The notes beneath the pieces were generated by a model. That model was not told the DNA's origin and ran no database searches. It saw only the letters and a list, made by a program, of their open reading frames with translations. A stretch of 64,000 bases of DNA from Sphingomonas_L flavalba_A. Its GTDB lineage: Bacteria > Pseudomonadota > Alphaproteobacteria > Sphingomonadales > Sphingomonadaceae. This document shows, one piece after another, positions 53,344-61,207 of this stretch (position 1 is its first letter; every line of letters starts with the position of its first letter). The position numbers and the translations under genes were made by a program. The stretch is from NCBI RefSeq assembly GCF_047553045.1, contig NZ_CP180208.1, positions 2,976,001 to 3,040,000 of the forward strand, read 5' to 3'.

Positions 53344-54279
53344 ATGAAACTGATGTCGGGCAACTCGAACCTGCCGCTCGCCCGCGCCATTGCCGACTAT
53401 CTCGAAATGCCGCTGACCGACGCCGCGGTCCGCCGCTTCGCCGACGAGGAAGTGTTCGTCGAGATCCACGAGAACGTCCGTGGCGAGGACGTCTTCGTTC
53501 TCCAGTCGACCGGCTACCCGGCCAACGACAACCTCATGGAACTGCTGATCTGCATCGACGCGCTCAAACGCGCCTCGGCCAAGCGGATCACCGCCGTCAT
53601 CCCCTATTTCGGTTATGCCCGGCAGGACCGGAAGCCCGGCCCGCGCACGCCGATCTCCGCCAAGCTGGTCGCCAATCTGATCACCGTCGCCGGTGCCAAC
53701 CGCGTCCTGTCGCTCGACCTTCACGCCGGGCAGATTCAGGGCTTCTTCGATATCCCGACCGACAATCTCTACGCCGCTCCGGTGATGTCGGCCGACATCC
53801 AGGCCCGCTTCGGCGGTGAGAATATCATGGTCGTCTCGCCCGACGTCGGCGGCGTCGTCCGCGCCCGCGCGCTGGCCAAGCGGCTGAACAACGCGCCGCT
53901 GGCGATCGTCGACAAGCGCCGCGAGCGCCCCGGCGAGAGCGAGGTGATGAACATCATCGGCGACGTCACCGGCCGCTTCTGCGTGCTGGTCGACGACATC
54001 GTCGATTCCGCCGGCACGCTGTGCAACGCCGCCGCCGCCCTGCGCGAAGCAGGCGCCAAGGACGTCGTCGCCTATGTCAGCCACGGCGTGCTGTCCGGTG
54101 GCGCCGTCGCCCGGGTCGAGGCGTCGTCGCTGACCGAACTGGTCGTCACCGACTCGATCGGCCTGCCGGAATCGGCCAACGGCGCCGCCCATCTGCGGAC
54201 GTTGACCATCGCCCCGCTGCTGGCGGAGGCGATCAAGCGGATCGCCGACGAAAGCTCGGTGTCGTCGCTGTTCGACTGA
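53344..54279 (+). CDS. prs: Ribose-phosphate pyrophosphokinase (PRPP synthetase)
   Basis: 311 residues from ATG 53344. It makes PRPP from ribose 5-phosphate and ATP. The N-terminal MKLMSGNSNLPLARAIADYL, the flexible loop YFGYARQDRKPGPRTPISAK, LSLDLHAGQIQGFFDIPTDN and the PRPP loop VLVDDIVDSAGTL are all conserved. The sequence ends SSVSSLFD, usual for the class I enzyme. An MFS transporter follows 24 nt downstream. Confidence 0.97.
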   Translation: MKLMSGNSNLPLARAIADYLEMPLTDAAVRRFADEEVFVEIHENVRGEDVFVLQSTGYPANDNLMELLICIDALKRASAKRITAVIPYFGYARQDRKPGPRTPISAKLVANLITVAGANRVLSLDLHAGQIQGFFDIPTDNLYAAPVMSADIQARFGGENIMVVSPDVGGVVRARALAKRLNNAPLAIVDKRRERPGESEVMNIIGDVTGRFCVLVDDIVDSAGTLCNAAAALREAGAKDVVAYVSHGVLSGGAVARVEASSLTELVVTDSIGLPESANGAAHLRTLTIAPLLAEAIKRIADESSVSSLFD

Positions 54280-54302
54280 TACGGCAAAGGAGGCCCGGGG
54301 GG

Positions 54303-55589
54303 ATGAGCCAGGACGCGATCAACCCCAACCGCCGCGTCCTGTTTGCCAGTCTGGTCGGCACCACCGTCGAGTTTTACGATTTCTACGTGTTCGCGACGGC
54401 GGCGTCGCTGGTCTTCGGGCCGCTGTTCTTTCCCGCCAGTTCGCCGACCGCGCAATTGCTCAGCGCCTATGCGACGTTCAGTCTGGCGTTCATCGCCCGG
54501 CCGCTCGGCGCCTTCGTCTTCGGCCATTACGGCGACCGGGTCGGCCGCAAGTCGACGCTGGTCGCCTCGCTGATGCTGATGGGCGCGTCGACCTTCGCTA
54601 TCGCCTTCCTGCCGACTTATGCCACCGCCGGCTGGATCGCGCCGCTGCTGCTGTGCGTGCTGCGCTTCGGCCAGGGGCTGGGGCTGGGCGGCGAATGGGG
54701 CGGCGCGGCGCTGCTCGCGGTGGAGAATGCGCCGCCCGGTTGGAAGGCCCGTTTCGGCATGGTGCCGCAGCTTGGCGCGCCGCTCGGCTTCATCGCCGCG
54801 AACGGGCTGTTCCTGATCCTTGGCCTGCTGCTGACCCAGGAGGATTTCGTCGCCTGGGGCTGGCGGCTGCCGTTCCTGGTCAGTGCGCTGCTCGTCATCC
54901 TCGGCCTGTGGGTGCGGCTGCGGCTGGTCGAGACGCCGGCCTTCGCCGCCGCGCTGAAGCAGGAGGCGCCGCCGCGCATCCCGCTCGCCGCCGTGTTCCG
55001 TCATCATCTGCGCGCGACCTTCGCCGGCACTTTCGCGGTCGTCGCCTGCTTCGCGCTGTTCTACCTGACCACCGCCTTCGCCCTCGGCTACGGCACGACG
55101 ACGCGGGGGATTCCGCGCGAGACATTCCTGTCGCTCCAGCTCGGCGCGATCCTGTTCATGGCGGTCGGCATCGTCCTTGCCGGCTGGTGGTCCGATCACA
55201 GCAGTCCGCGCCGGGTGCTCGTCGTCGGCTGCATCGGCACGCTCGTCTCCGGGCTGACGCTGGCGCCCCTGCTGGGTGGCGGGCTGCCGGCAATCTTCCT
55301 GTTCCTGGCTTTCGGCCTGTTCGTAATGGGCTTCGTTTACGGCCCGCTCGGCGCGTTCCTGCCGGGTCTCTACCCGCCACTGGTTCGCTACACCGGCGCG
55401 TCGGTGGCGTTCAACGTCGGCGGCATCCTCGGCGGATCGCTGGCGCCGTTCCTGGCAACCACCCTCGCCGATCATGGCGGGCTGGGGCTGGTCGGCGCCT
55501 ATCTTGCCGCCGCCGGGCTGCTCAGCCTGGCCGGTCTTGCCGCGATCGGGCCGGGGCAGGCGGAAGAGCGGCCGGCGCCGCTCACCTGA
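54303..55589 (+). CDS. MFS transporter, metabolite:H+ symporter (MHS) type
   Basis: 428 residues with twelve membrane helices. VEFYDFYVFATAASLVFGPLFFP at the start and FGHYGDRVGRKSTLVASLMLMG (the A-motif between TM2 and TM3) are typical of the MHS subfamily, which includes ShiA, ProP and KgtP. RFGQGLGLGGEWGGAALLAVE follows in TM4. Substrates in this group are organic acids, shikimate, proline or betaine; none can be chosen here. It is downstream of prs and probably co-transcribed. Confidence 0.9.
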   Translation: MSQDAINPNRRVLFASLVGTTVEFYDFYVFATAASLVFGPLFFPASSPTAQLLSAYATFSLAFIARPLGAFVFGHYGDRVGRKSTLVASLMLMGASTFAIAFLPTYATAGWIAPLLLCVLRFGQGLGLGGEWGGAALLAVENAPPGWKARFGMVPQLGAPLGFIAANGLFLILGLLLTQEDFVAWGWRLPFLVSALLVILGLWVRLRLVETPAFAAALKQEAPPRIPLAAVFRHHLRATFAGTFAVVACFALFYLTTAFALGYGTTTRGIPRETFLSLQLGAILFMAVGIVLAGWWSDHSSPRRVLVVGCIGTLVSGLTLAPLLGGGLPAIFLFLAFGLFVMGFVYGPLGAFLPGLYPPLVRYTGASVAFNVGGILGGSLAPFLATTLADHGGLGLVGAYLAAAGLLSLAGLAAIGPGQAEERPAPLT

Positions 55590-56030
55590 AATCGCGGGGC
55601 CGCACCTGCAAGCCATCCTCGCCGACACCGCGCAGCCAGCCGCTGTAATCGACGATGCGGTCGACGACGACGTGGATCACCAGCCACGCGCGCCGTTGCG
55701 CGCATGGGCCGGCGCGGCACACGCATGACGCCATGCGACCGTCGATCGCCACGCCGCCGAAAGGCAGCACGGTCGTGGGCGTGACCACCATCGCCGGGGC
55801 GAGCGCGGCAACCGTATGCGGAAGGCGACGAGTTCGAACGGCGGGTCAATAGGATATGCGGCGCGGGAATCCGCTCGTTCTCATCATGTTCTTACCGGGA
55901 AGAGTCGAGCGGTTTTGGCGGATAACGCCACCGCGTTGGAAAAAAGGGACGAACGCCCATAAATTATATGGCGCCCTCCAATCATATTGGGTAGCGATTT
56001 TTGGCTAAGTTCAATGTACTGGAGGTCTTT
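55590..56030. other. Intergenic region with the promoter of the following small gene
   Basis: 441 nt. The first half is GC-rich and contains a 69-codon minus-strand frame (55582-55791) without a convincing start or family; I do not call it. The second half, from about 55930, is AT-rich. It has TTGGAA (55936-55941), a 17-nt spacer and ATAAAT (55959-55964) as a plausible sigma-70-like promoter. A 70-nt leader then leads to the GGAGG site of the 81-residue protein. Confidence 0.45.
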
Positions 56031-56276
56031 ATGAAGAAATTGGGTACGGTCGCAGCCGCCTTGGCCGCCTTCACTATGTCGGCCGCGCCGGCGCTTGCGG
56101 CGGTTCCGACCTCCGCTTCGCGACTGTCGGTTGCGCAGAACAGCCGCGTCGCCGCTGCCACCGACGACAGCTCGAAGCTGGCCGGCGGCGCGCTGATCGG
56201 TATCGCCCTCGCGGTTGCCGCGGTGGTTGCGGTGATCGTGATCGCCAGCGACGACGACAAGCCGGCCAGCGCCTGA
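56031..56276 (+). CDS. Small exported or membrane-anchored alanine-rich protein
   Basis: 81 residues, with GGAGG 5 nt before ATG 56031. A clear signal peptide (about 1-24, ending APALAA) is followed by a short Ser/Ala-rich middle (SRLSVAQNSRVAAATDDSS). A second hydrophobic helix (GGALIGIALAVAAVVAVIVIA) comes next, and the protein ends in an acidic ASDDDKPASA. It resembles small abundant sphingomonad proteins of unknown role. It has its own promoter and a classical terminator, so it is a single-gene transcript and probably highly expressed. Confidence 0.7.
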   Translation: MKKLGTVAAALAAFTMSAAPALAAVPTSASRLSVAQNSRVAAATDDSSKLAGGALIGIALAVAAVVAVIVIASDDDKPASA

Positions 56277-56301
56277 TTCGCTGACCGTCAATTCGTTGCA
56301 G

Positions 56302-56336
56302 AAAACGCCGCGGTCCTCACGGGCCGCGGCGTTTTT
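56302..56336 (+). terminator. Rho-independent terminator
   Basis: A 12-bp stem, AAAACGCCGCGG (56302-56313) with CCGCGGCGTTTT (56324-56335), a 10-nt loop, and a run of five T at the 3' side. It starts 26 nt after the stop of the small exported protein. It is the most canonical intrinsic terminator in the window. Confidence 0.88.
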
Positions 56337-56398
56337 CGTGTGGTGCCGCCGCGGTGCGGCGCTGGTCTTGCGCCGGCGTCTGGCTTAAGGCGCGGGCT

Positions 56399-57148
56399 AT
56401 GCCGCACGATCCTGCCTTCATCGTCGCCGCCTGCGTCGCGGTGGCGCTGGTCGGGCTGGCCAAGGGCGGTTTCGCCGGATTGGGGGCGCTCGGCACGCCG
56501 ATCATGGCGCTGGCGATCTCTCCGGTTGCCGCCGCGGCGATCCTGCTGCCGATCCTGATCGTTCAGGATATCGTCAGTGTCTGGTGCTTTCGGGCGCATT
56601 GGAACCGGCGGATCGTGCTGATCATGTTGCCCGGCGCACTGGTCGGCGTCGCCCTTGGCTGGGCGATGGCCGCGCTGGTCAGCGAGCGTGCGGTGATGGC
56701 GGCGGTCGGCGGCGTCACCCTGCTGTTCGGCCTGTCCCGCCTCTGGATCGAACGGCGCGGCCGGATTCCATTGCCCGCCGAAGGACCGGAATGGGTTGGC
56801 GGCCTGTTCGGGGTCGCGACCGGTTTCGCCAGCCAGATCGCCCATGCCGGCGGTCCACCCTTCCAGATGTGGGTGGCGCCGAAGCGGCTGCCTCACCTCG
56901 AATATGTCGGCACCAGCGCGATCGTCTTCGCACTGATCAACTGGGCGAAGGTGCCGGCTTATGCGGCGCTCGGCCAGTTCACGCGGGAGAATATGACCAT
57001 AGCCGCGGCGTTGCTGCCGGTGGCGCTGCTGTCGACCTTCGCCGGCGTCTGGCTGGTCCGACGGATAAGCGGCGCGCTGTTTTACACGTTACTTTATATG
57101 CTGATGGTGCTGCTGGGTCTGAAACTGTTGTGGGATGCCTTGCCGTGA
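56399..57148 (+). CDS. Sulfite exporter TauE/SafE family permease
   Basis: 249 residues from ATG 56399, with about eight helices. The two TauE half-motifs appear as GLAKGGFAGLGALGTPIMALAISPVAAAAILLPI and as GVATGFASQIAHAGGPPFQMW; each places conserved glycines in a membrane hairpin. It likely exports small anions such as sulfite or sulfoacetate. It overlaps the next gene by 4 nt (GTGA), and ung follows, so a three-gene unit exists. Confidence 0.88.
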   Translation: MPHDPAFIVAACVAVALVGLAKGGFAGLGALGTPIMALAISPVAAAAILLPILIVQDIVSVWCFRAHWNRRIVLIMLPGALVGVALGWAMAALVSERAVMAAVGGVTLLFGLSRLWIERRGRIPLPAEGPEWVGGLFGVATGFASQIAHAGGPPFQMWVAPKRLPHLEYVGTSAIVFALINWAKVPAYAALGQFTRENMTIAAALLPVALLSTFAGVWLVRRISGALFYTLLYMLMVLLGLKLLWDALP

Positions 57149-57540
57149 CCGACGCCGCCATCCTCGCCGATGCTGCGCGGGTCCGCACACTGCTGGTCGC
57201 CGCCGCCCGCGCCGGCGAATCCGTCAGCTATTCCGGTCTGCTCGGCCGTCTCGGCCTGCGCTTCACCCGGCCGAAAATGCGGGCGCTGTGCAAGACGCTC
57301 GACCATATCGACCGGCTCGGCGCTGCTCAGGGTGAGCCGGGTCTGGCGGTGCTGGTCGTGCGCGAGGGCGACGGCCTGCCGGGGCAGGGCTGGTGGACGG
57401 GCGGCCGCGCGCTGGCCCTCGGTCATGACGGGGACTGGACGGGGCCGGCGGCGCGGGCGCTGGTGCGTGAAGAACAGCAGGCGGCCTTTGCCTATTGGCA
57501 GGCGGCCGGGCGAAAGGAGGATGGATGGCCGACGAGGTGA
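57145..57540 (+). CDS. Conserved hypothetical protein
   Basis: 131 residues from GTG 57145, overlapping the permease stop. It is soluble and mostly helical in the first half (AARVRTLLVAAARAGESVSYSGLLGRLGL), then has LAVLVVREGDGLPGQGWWTG and an Ala-rich helix ending in AAGRKEDGWPTR. The first half looks like a small winged-helix or MGMT-DNA-binding-like fold (SYSGLLGRL). Homologues sometimes carry a ribose-phosphate pyrophosphokinase label, but I see no PRPP motif. It overlaps ung by 16 nt. Confidence 0.6.
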   Translation: MTDAAILADAARVRTLLVAAARAGESVSYSGLLGRLGLRFTRPKMRALCKTLDHIDRLGAAQGEPGLAVLVVREGDGLPGQGWWTGGRALALGHDGDWTGPAARALVREEQQAAFAYWQAAGRKEDGWPTR

Positions 57541-58253
57541 AACTGCACGCAAGCTGGCGCGCGCCGCTGACGGCGGAATTCGCCAGTCCCTACATGCAGG
57601 CGCTGAAGCAGTTCCTGCTGGCGGAAAAGGCAGCCGGCAAGCACATCTTCCCACGCGGCGGCGAATATTTCCGTGCGCTCGACCTGACGCCGCTCGACAC
57701 GGTGCGTGTCGTGATTCTGGGGCAGGACCCCTATCATGGCGCCGGTCAGGCGCATGGCCTGTGTTTCAGCGTGCGGCCGGGGGTGCGGACGCCGCCGTCA
57801 CTGGTCAACATCTACAAGGAACTGCACGCCGACCTGGGCCTGGCCCCGCCCCGCCATGGTTTTCTGGAACATTGGGCGCGACAGGGGGTGTTGCTGCTCA
57901 ACAGCGTGCTGACCGTCGAGATGGGCCGCGCCGCCTCTCACCAGAAACAGGGATGGGAACGTTTCACCGACGCGGTGATCGCGCTGGTCAACGACAGTCC
58001 GCGGCCGGTCGTGTTCATGCTGTGGGGCAGCTACGCCCAACGCAAGGCGGCGTTCGTCGACCAGCGCCGCCATCTGGTGCTGAAGGCCCCGCACCCGTCG
58101 CCGCTTTCCGCCCACACCGGCTTTTTCGGCTGCCGCCATTTCTCGCAGGCCAATGCCTTCCTCGAACGCCATGGTCGCCAGCCAGTCGACTGGGCCTTGC
58201 CCGAAGACCCTATGGCAGACAGGCCCGCAGCCGCAGCCAGTCCGCCTGTTTGA
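57525..58253 (+). CDS. ung: Uracil-DNA glycosylase (family 1, UDG)
   Basis: 242 residues from ATG 57525, with AAAGGAGG before it. The catalytic water-activating motif is GQDPYHG with Asp68. The DNA-intercalation motif HPSPLSAHTGFFG carries the catalytic His, and LLLNSVLTVE provides the uracil-pocket Asn. It excises uracil from DNA in base-excision repair. The 3' 44 nt overlap the end of a second glycosylase gene on the opposite strand. Confidence 0.96.
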   Translation: MADEVKLHASWRAPLTAEFASPYMQALKQFLLAEKAAGKHIFPRGGEYFRALDLTPLDTVRVVILGQDPYHGAGQAHGLCFSVRPGVRTPPSLVNIYKELHADLGLAPPRHGFLEHWARQGVLLLNSVLTVEMGRAASHQKQGWERFTDAVIALVNDSPRPVVFMLWGSYAQRKAAFVDQRRHLVLKAPHPSPLSAHTGFFGCRHFSQANAFLERHGRQPVDWALPEDPMADRPAAAASPPV

Positions 58254-58704
58254 CCTCGGCCGGGACGGCGCAGGCGCCGCTGCTCGACAGCAGGGTCAGC
58301 GTCCGGTAGCGCGCCGCCGCGGCGCCGAGCTGCCGCAAGCCGATGCTTGCCGCCTTGACGCCATTGAACGCGATCGTCGTCAGCCCCGGCAATGTTGCGG
58401 CCATCGCCGCCAGGTCCCGTGGTTCGGGGTTGCGGATCGCGCTGTCGAGGCTGCCCTGCCGCTCGGCGGCGGCGATCACATCCCACAGGCCAATGCGGTG
58501 GGCGCGCAATGCCTCCAGCCGCGCGGGATAGGGCAGCGCGCGCAGATCGACGGCGATGACCATGCCGACCAGCGCCCAGAATCGATTGCCGGGATTGGCG
58601 TAATACTGCCGGGCGTCGAGCGAGCGTCGCCCCGGCAGGCTGCCGAGGATCAGCAGCCGCGTCCGTTCGTCGGTGACCGGGGGGAACGCTCGTTCGCGCG
58701 TCAT
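58210..58704 (-). CDS. DNA-deoxyinosine (hypoxanthine-DNA) glycosylase, UDG superfamily family 6
   Basis: 164 residues from ATG 58704. LLILGSLPGRRSLDARQYYANPGNRFW is the signature of the HDG branch: GSLPG takes the place of GQDPYHG, and YYANPGNRFW contributes the base-pocket Asn. NGVKAAS (with preceding FNG) and SSSGA replace the HPSPL block. It probably removes deaminated adenine (hypoxanthine) from DNA. It is tail to tail with ung, and overlaps it by 44 nt. It overlaps the lipoprotein gene start side by 4 nt. Confidence 0.87.
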   Translation of the reverse strand: MTRERAFPPVTDERTRLLILGSLPGRRSLDARQYYANPGNRFWALVGMVIAVDLRALPYPARLEALRAHRIGLWDVIAAAERQGSLDSAIRNPEPRDLAAMAATLPGLTTIAFNGVKAASIGLRQLGAAAARYRTLTLLSSSGACAVPAEVKQADWLRLRACLP

Positions 58705-59228
58705 TCCTGCGGGCAGATGTCGGTGCGCGCCTCGCGCTTGCCGCCGCTGTACCATTGGCCGGCCTCACCCATCGTCTCGGCATTATGGTAGCAGACCTGC
58801 GCCGCCGTTCCGGCCGGGTCGATCAGGATCGTCCAGCGGTGGTCGCCGCAATTATGCGCCTGGCAGCCGGTGGACAGCAGCCGGCCGTCCTTCAGGATGA
58901 TCGGTCCGCTCGGCCCGGCGCCGGGGTTCAGCACCCAGTCGAGCACCGCCTTGTCGCCGACCGCCGCGGTTACCGCACCGGTCACCAGCGGGTTGGCAAG
59001 AAAAGTCGCGCCGCCGACTTCGTCGAACGGGTATTTTCCGACATAGCCCGACAACGCCGCCTCGCCGGTCGCGGCGTTGGACGGGACGGATACGGCGTCC
59101 GCGATGTTCGTTTCCGCCTCGGCGCCGCTGTTCGCGTCCGTGGCGGCGGCGTGGTTGCCGGCACCGCCGCTACAAGCCGCGCACAGCAATGCGGCAGCGA
59201 AGGGTATGACATGACGCGCTGCGATCAT
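58701..59228 (-). CDS. Lipoprotein with an Ivy-like CxxHxC loop (possible lysozyme inhibitor)
   Basis: 175 residues from ATG 59228, preceded by GGAGG. The lipobox LCAAC gives Cys19, and a low-complexity linker runs to about residue 58. The folded part starts GYVGKYPFDEVGGATFLANP. Its CQAHNCGDHR (Cys122-Cys127) matches the pattern of the CKPHDCGSQR loop that Ivy inserts into the lysozyme active site. Two more cysteines (146, 172) could pair. This is a motif-level resemblance only. The downstream glycosylase overlaps its stop by 4 nt. Confidence 0.65.
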   Translation of the reverse strand: MIAARHVIPFAAALLCAACSGGAGNHAAATDANSGAEAETNIADAVSVPSNAATGEAALSGYVGKYPFDEVGGATFLANPLVTGAVTAAVGDKAVLDWVLNPGAGPSGPIILKDGRLLSTGCQAHNCGDHRWTILIDPAGTAAQVCYHNAETMGEAGQWYSGGKREARTDICPQE

Positions 59229-59363
59229 CGGGCATCCTCCGGTCCGGTTCCCGGCGCAGCATGCCATGGCGCCAGCGCCCGCGCACCCGTTTTCATCTCG
59301 TCAAGGCTGGTTCCGCCACCGCCGGCTTTGGCCTAGAAGCCTCGCATTCCACGGGAGTTCTTG

Positions 59364-60293
59364 ATGCCACAATCGTCTCGCTGGGCCTTGGTCATCCACG
59401 GTGGCGCCGGGCAGATCACGCGGGCGGTGCTGGCGGCGGCGCAGGATCAGGGCGCACGCGCCGGCTTGCACGCCGCGCTTGCCGCCGGTGCCGCGCTGCT
59501 CGCCGCCGGCGGAACCGCGCTTGACGCGGTCGAGGCCGCTGTCCGCGTGCTGGAGGACGACTCCCATTTCAATGCCGGGCGCGGATCGGCCTTCACCCAT
59601 GACGGGGGGATCGAGATGGACGCGGCGATCATGGACGGGCGGGACCGTGCCGCCGGGGCGGTCGCCGGCATCACCCGCACCCGCCACCCGGTCGCGCTGG
59701 CGCGGCGGGTGATGGACCATAGCCCGCATGTTCTGTTGAGCGGTGCCGGCGCCGACGCCTTTTCGGTCGAACAGGAGCTGGAACAGGCTGACGCCGGCTG
59801 GTTCGAGACCGTAGCTCGGCGTCGGCAGCTTGACGCGATGCTGGCGCGGGGCGGAGACGGTTTCGACGTCGACATGAAATACGGCACGGTCGGCGCTGTC
59901 GCGTGCGACATCCACGGCCATGTCGCCGCCGCCACATCGACCGGCGGCGTTACCGGCAAGCGCTGGGGGCGGATCGGCGATTCGCCGCTGATCGGCGCCG
60001 GCACCCATGCCGACGACCGCGCTGGCGCGGTGTCGGCGACCGGCGCCGGAGAGTTTTTCATCCGCGCCAATGTCGCGCACGAGATCGGCGCGCGTGCCCG
60101 CATGCTGGGCGAATCGATGCTGGAGGCGGGGGCGGCGGCGATCGCGGAGGTCGGCGCGATGGGCGGCAGCGGTGGCGTCATTCTGGTCGGGGCCGACGGG
60201 ACCGGGGGGTGGCGGTTCAACACGCCGGGCATGTATCGTGGCATGGTTTCGGCCGGGGCGCCGGCCGTGGTCGCGATCTTCGGGGACGAATGA
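59364..60293 (+). CDS. Isoaspartyl peptidase/L-asparaginase (Ntn-hydrolase, IaaA type)
   Basis: 309 residues from ATG 59364, with GGGAG upstream. It starts WALVIHGGAG, the family opening. HFNAGRGSAFTHDGGIEMDAAIM is the glycine-rich loop. Autocleavage is expected before Thr175 in KYGTVGAVACD, generating the N-terminal nucleophile. GRIGDSPLIGAGTHAD and ATGAGEFFIR complete the substrate site. It cleaves isoaspartyl dipeptides and asparagine. There is no signal peptide. The S1/P1 nuclease gene overlaps it by 4 nt. Confidence 0.94.
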   Translation: MPQSSRWALVIHGGAGQITRAVLAAAQDQGARAGLHAALAAGAALLAAGGTALDAVEAAVRVLEDDSHFNAGRGSAFTHDGGIEMDAAIMDGRDRAAGAVAGITRTRHPVALARRVMDHSPHVLLSGAGADAFSVEQELEQADAGWFETVARRRQLDAMLARGGDGFDVDMKYGTVGAVACDIHGHVAAATSTGGVTGKRWGRIGDSPLIGAGTHADDRAGAVSATGAGEFFIRANVAHEIGARARMLGESMLEAGAAAIAEVGAMGGSGGVILVGADGTGGWRFNTPGMYRGMVSAGAPAVVAIFGDE

Positions 60294-61147
60294 CGATGAT
60301 CCGGCGATTCGGCCTGCTGCTTGCCGCGCTGGCGGTGGTGCTTCCCGGCCCGGCGCGGGCGTTTTGGGAATATGGCCACGAAACCGTCGCCGCCATCGCC
60401 CTGGCGGACGTGCGCCCCACCACCCGGCTGGCGATCCGCCGGCTGCTGCGCGCCGCGCCGCTGCTTGAAACACCGACCTGCCCGGCGCGCACCCTGGCGG
60501 AAGCGAGCGTCTGGCCGGATTGCGTCAAGACGCTCGGCCCCCGCTTCAGCTACGCGGCAAGCTGGCATTATCAGGATGTCGACATCTGCAAGCCGTTCGC
60601 CCTGAAACCGGCCTGTCGTGACGGCAATTGCGTGTCGGCGCAGATCACCCGCAACCTTGCGCTGCTGAAAGACCGGGCGGTGCCGGTGCGCGAGAGGCTG
60701 ATGGCGCTGATCTTCGTTGTCCATTTCGTCGGCGATCTGCACCAGCCGCTCCACGCCGGTGAGCATGACGATGCCGGCGGCAACCGGGTCAGGGCGGGCT
60801 ATGGCATCGCTGCCGGGCGGATCAACCTGCACATGGTCTGGGACGGCTATCTGGCCGAGCGCGCCATTTCGACTCCGCCTGCCGGCGCCGCCGGGCTGCT
60901 CGCGGCCGCCACCCCCGCCGAACGGGCGGCCATGGCGGCGGGTAGCGTCGAAGACTGGTCGCGAGAGAACTGGGAAGTCGCCCGCGACGCCGTCTATGCG
61001 CCGGTGATCGCCGATCCGTGCGGGGCGGAACCGGCGCGGGTCCAGCTTGACGAAGCGAGGATCAGGGCGGCGATCCCGGTGTTGCGCGCGCAGGTGCTGC
61101 GCGGCGGCCTGCGCCTCGCCCGCCTGCTCGACGAAGCGCTCGGCTGA
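60290..61147 (+). CDS. S1/P1-type zinc nuclease, exported
   Basis: 285 residues with a signal peptide (about 1-24, ending ARA). The mature chain begins FWEYGHETVAAIA, where the near-terminal tryptophan and His are zinc ligands in S1/P1 enzymes. Further ligands lie in SWHYQDVD and HFVGDLHQPLHAGEHDDAGGN. It degrades single-stranded RNA/DNA and 3'-mononucleotides in the periplasm. It is co-transcribed with the isoaspartyl peptidase, which suggests a nutrient-scavenging pair. Confidence 0.93.
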   Translation: MTMIRRFGLLLAALAVVLPGPARAFWEYGHETVAAIALADVRPTTRLAIRRLLRAAPLLETPTCPARTLAEASVWPDCVKTLGPRFSYAASWHYQDVDICKPFALKPACRDGNCVSAQITRNLALLKDRAVPVRERLMALIFVVHFVGDLHQPLHAGEHDDAGGNRVRAGYGIAAGRINLHMVWDGYLAERAISTPPAGAAGLLAAATPAERAAMAAGSVEDWSRENWEVARDAVYAPVIADPCGAEPARVQLDEARIRAAIPVLRAQVLRGGLRLARLLDEALG

Positions 61148-61207
61148 CCGCTCTGGACCCGCGTCGTGGGACGGTTACTATGCCCTGGGGCAGGACGGGG
61201 TAACAGA

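Noticed and set aside
55582..55791. 69-codon minus-strand frame after the MFS transporter
   Set aside because: No clear ribosome site, no recognised motif, and it overlaps the MFS stop. It could be real, but I cannot support it.
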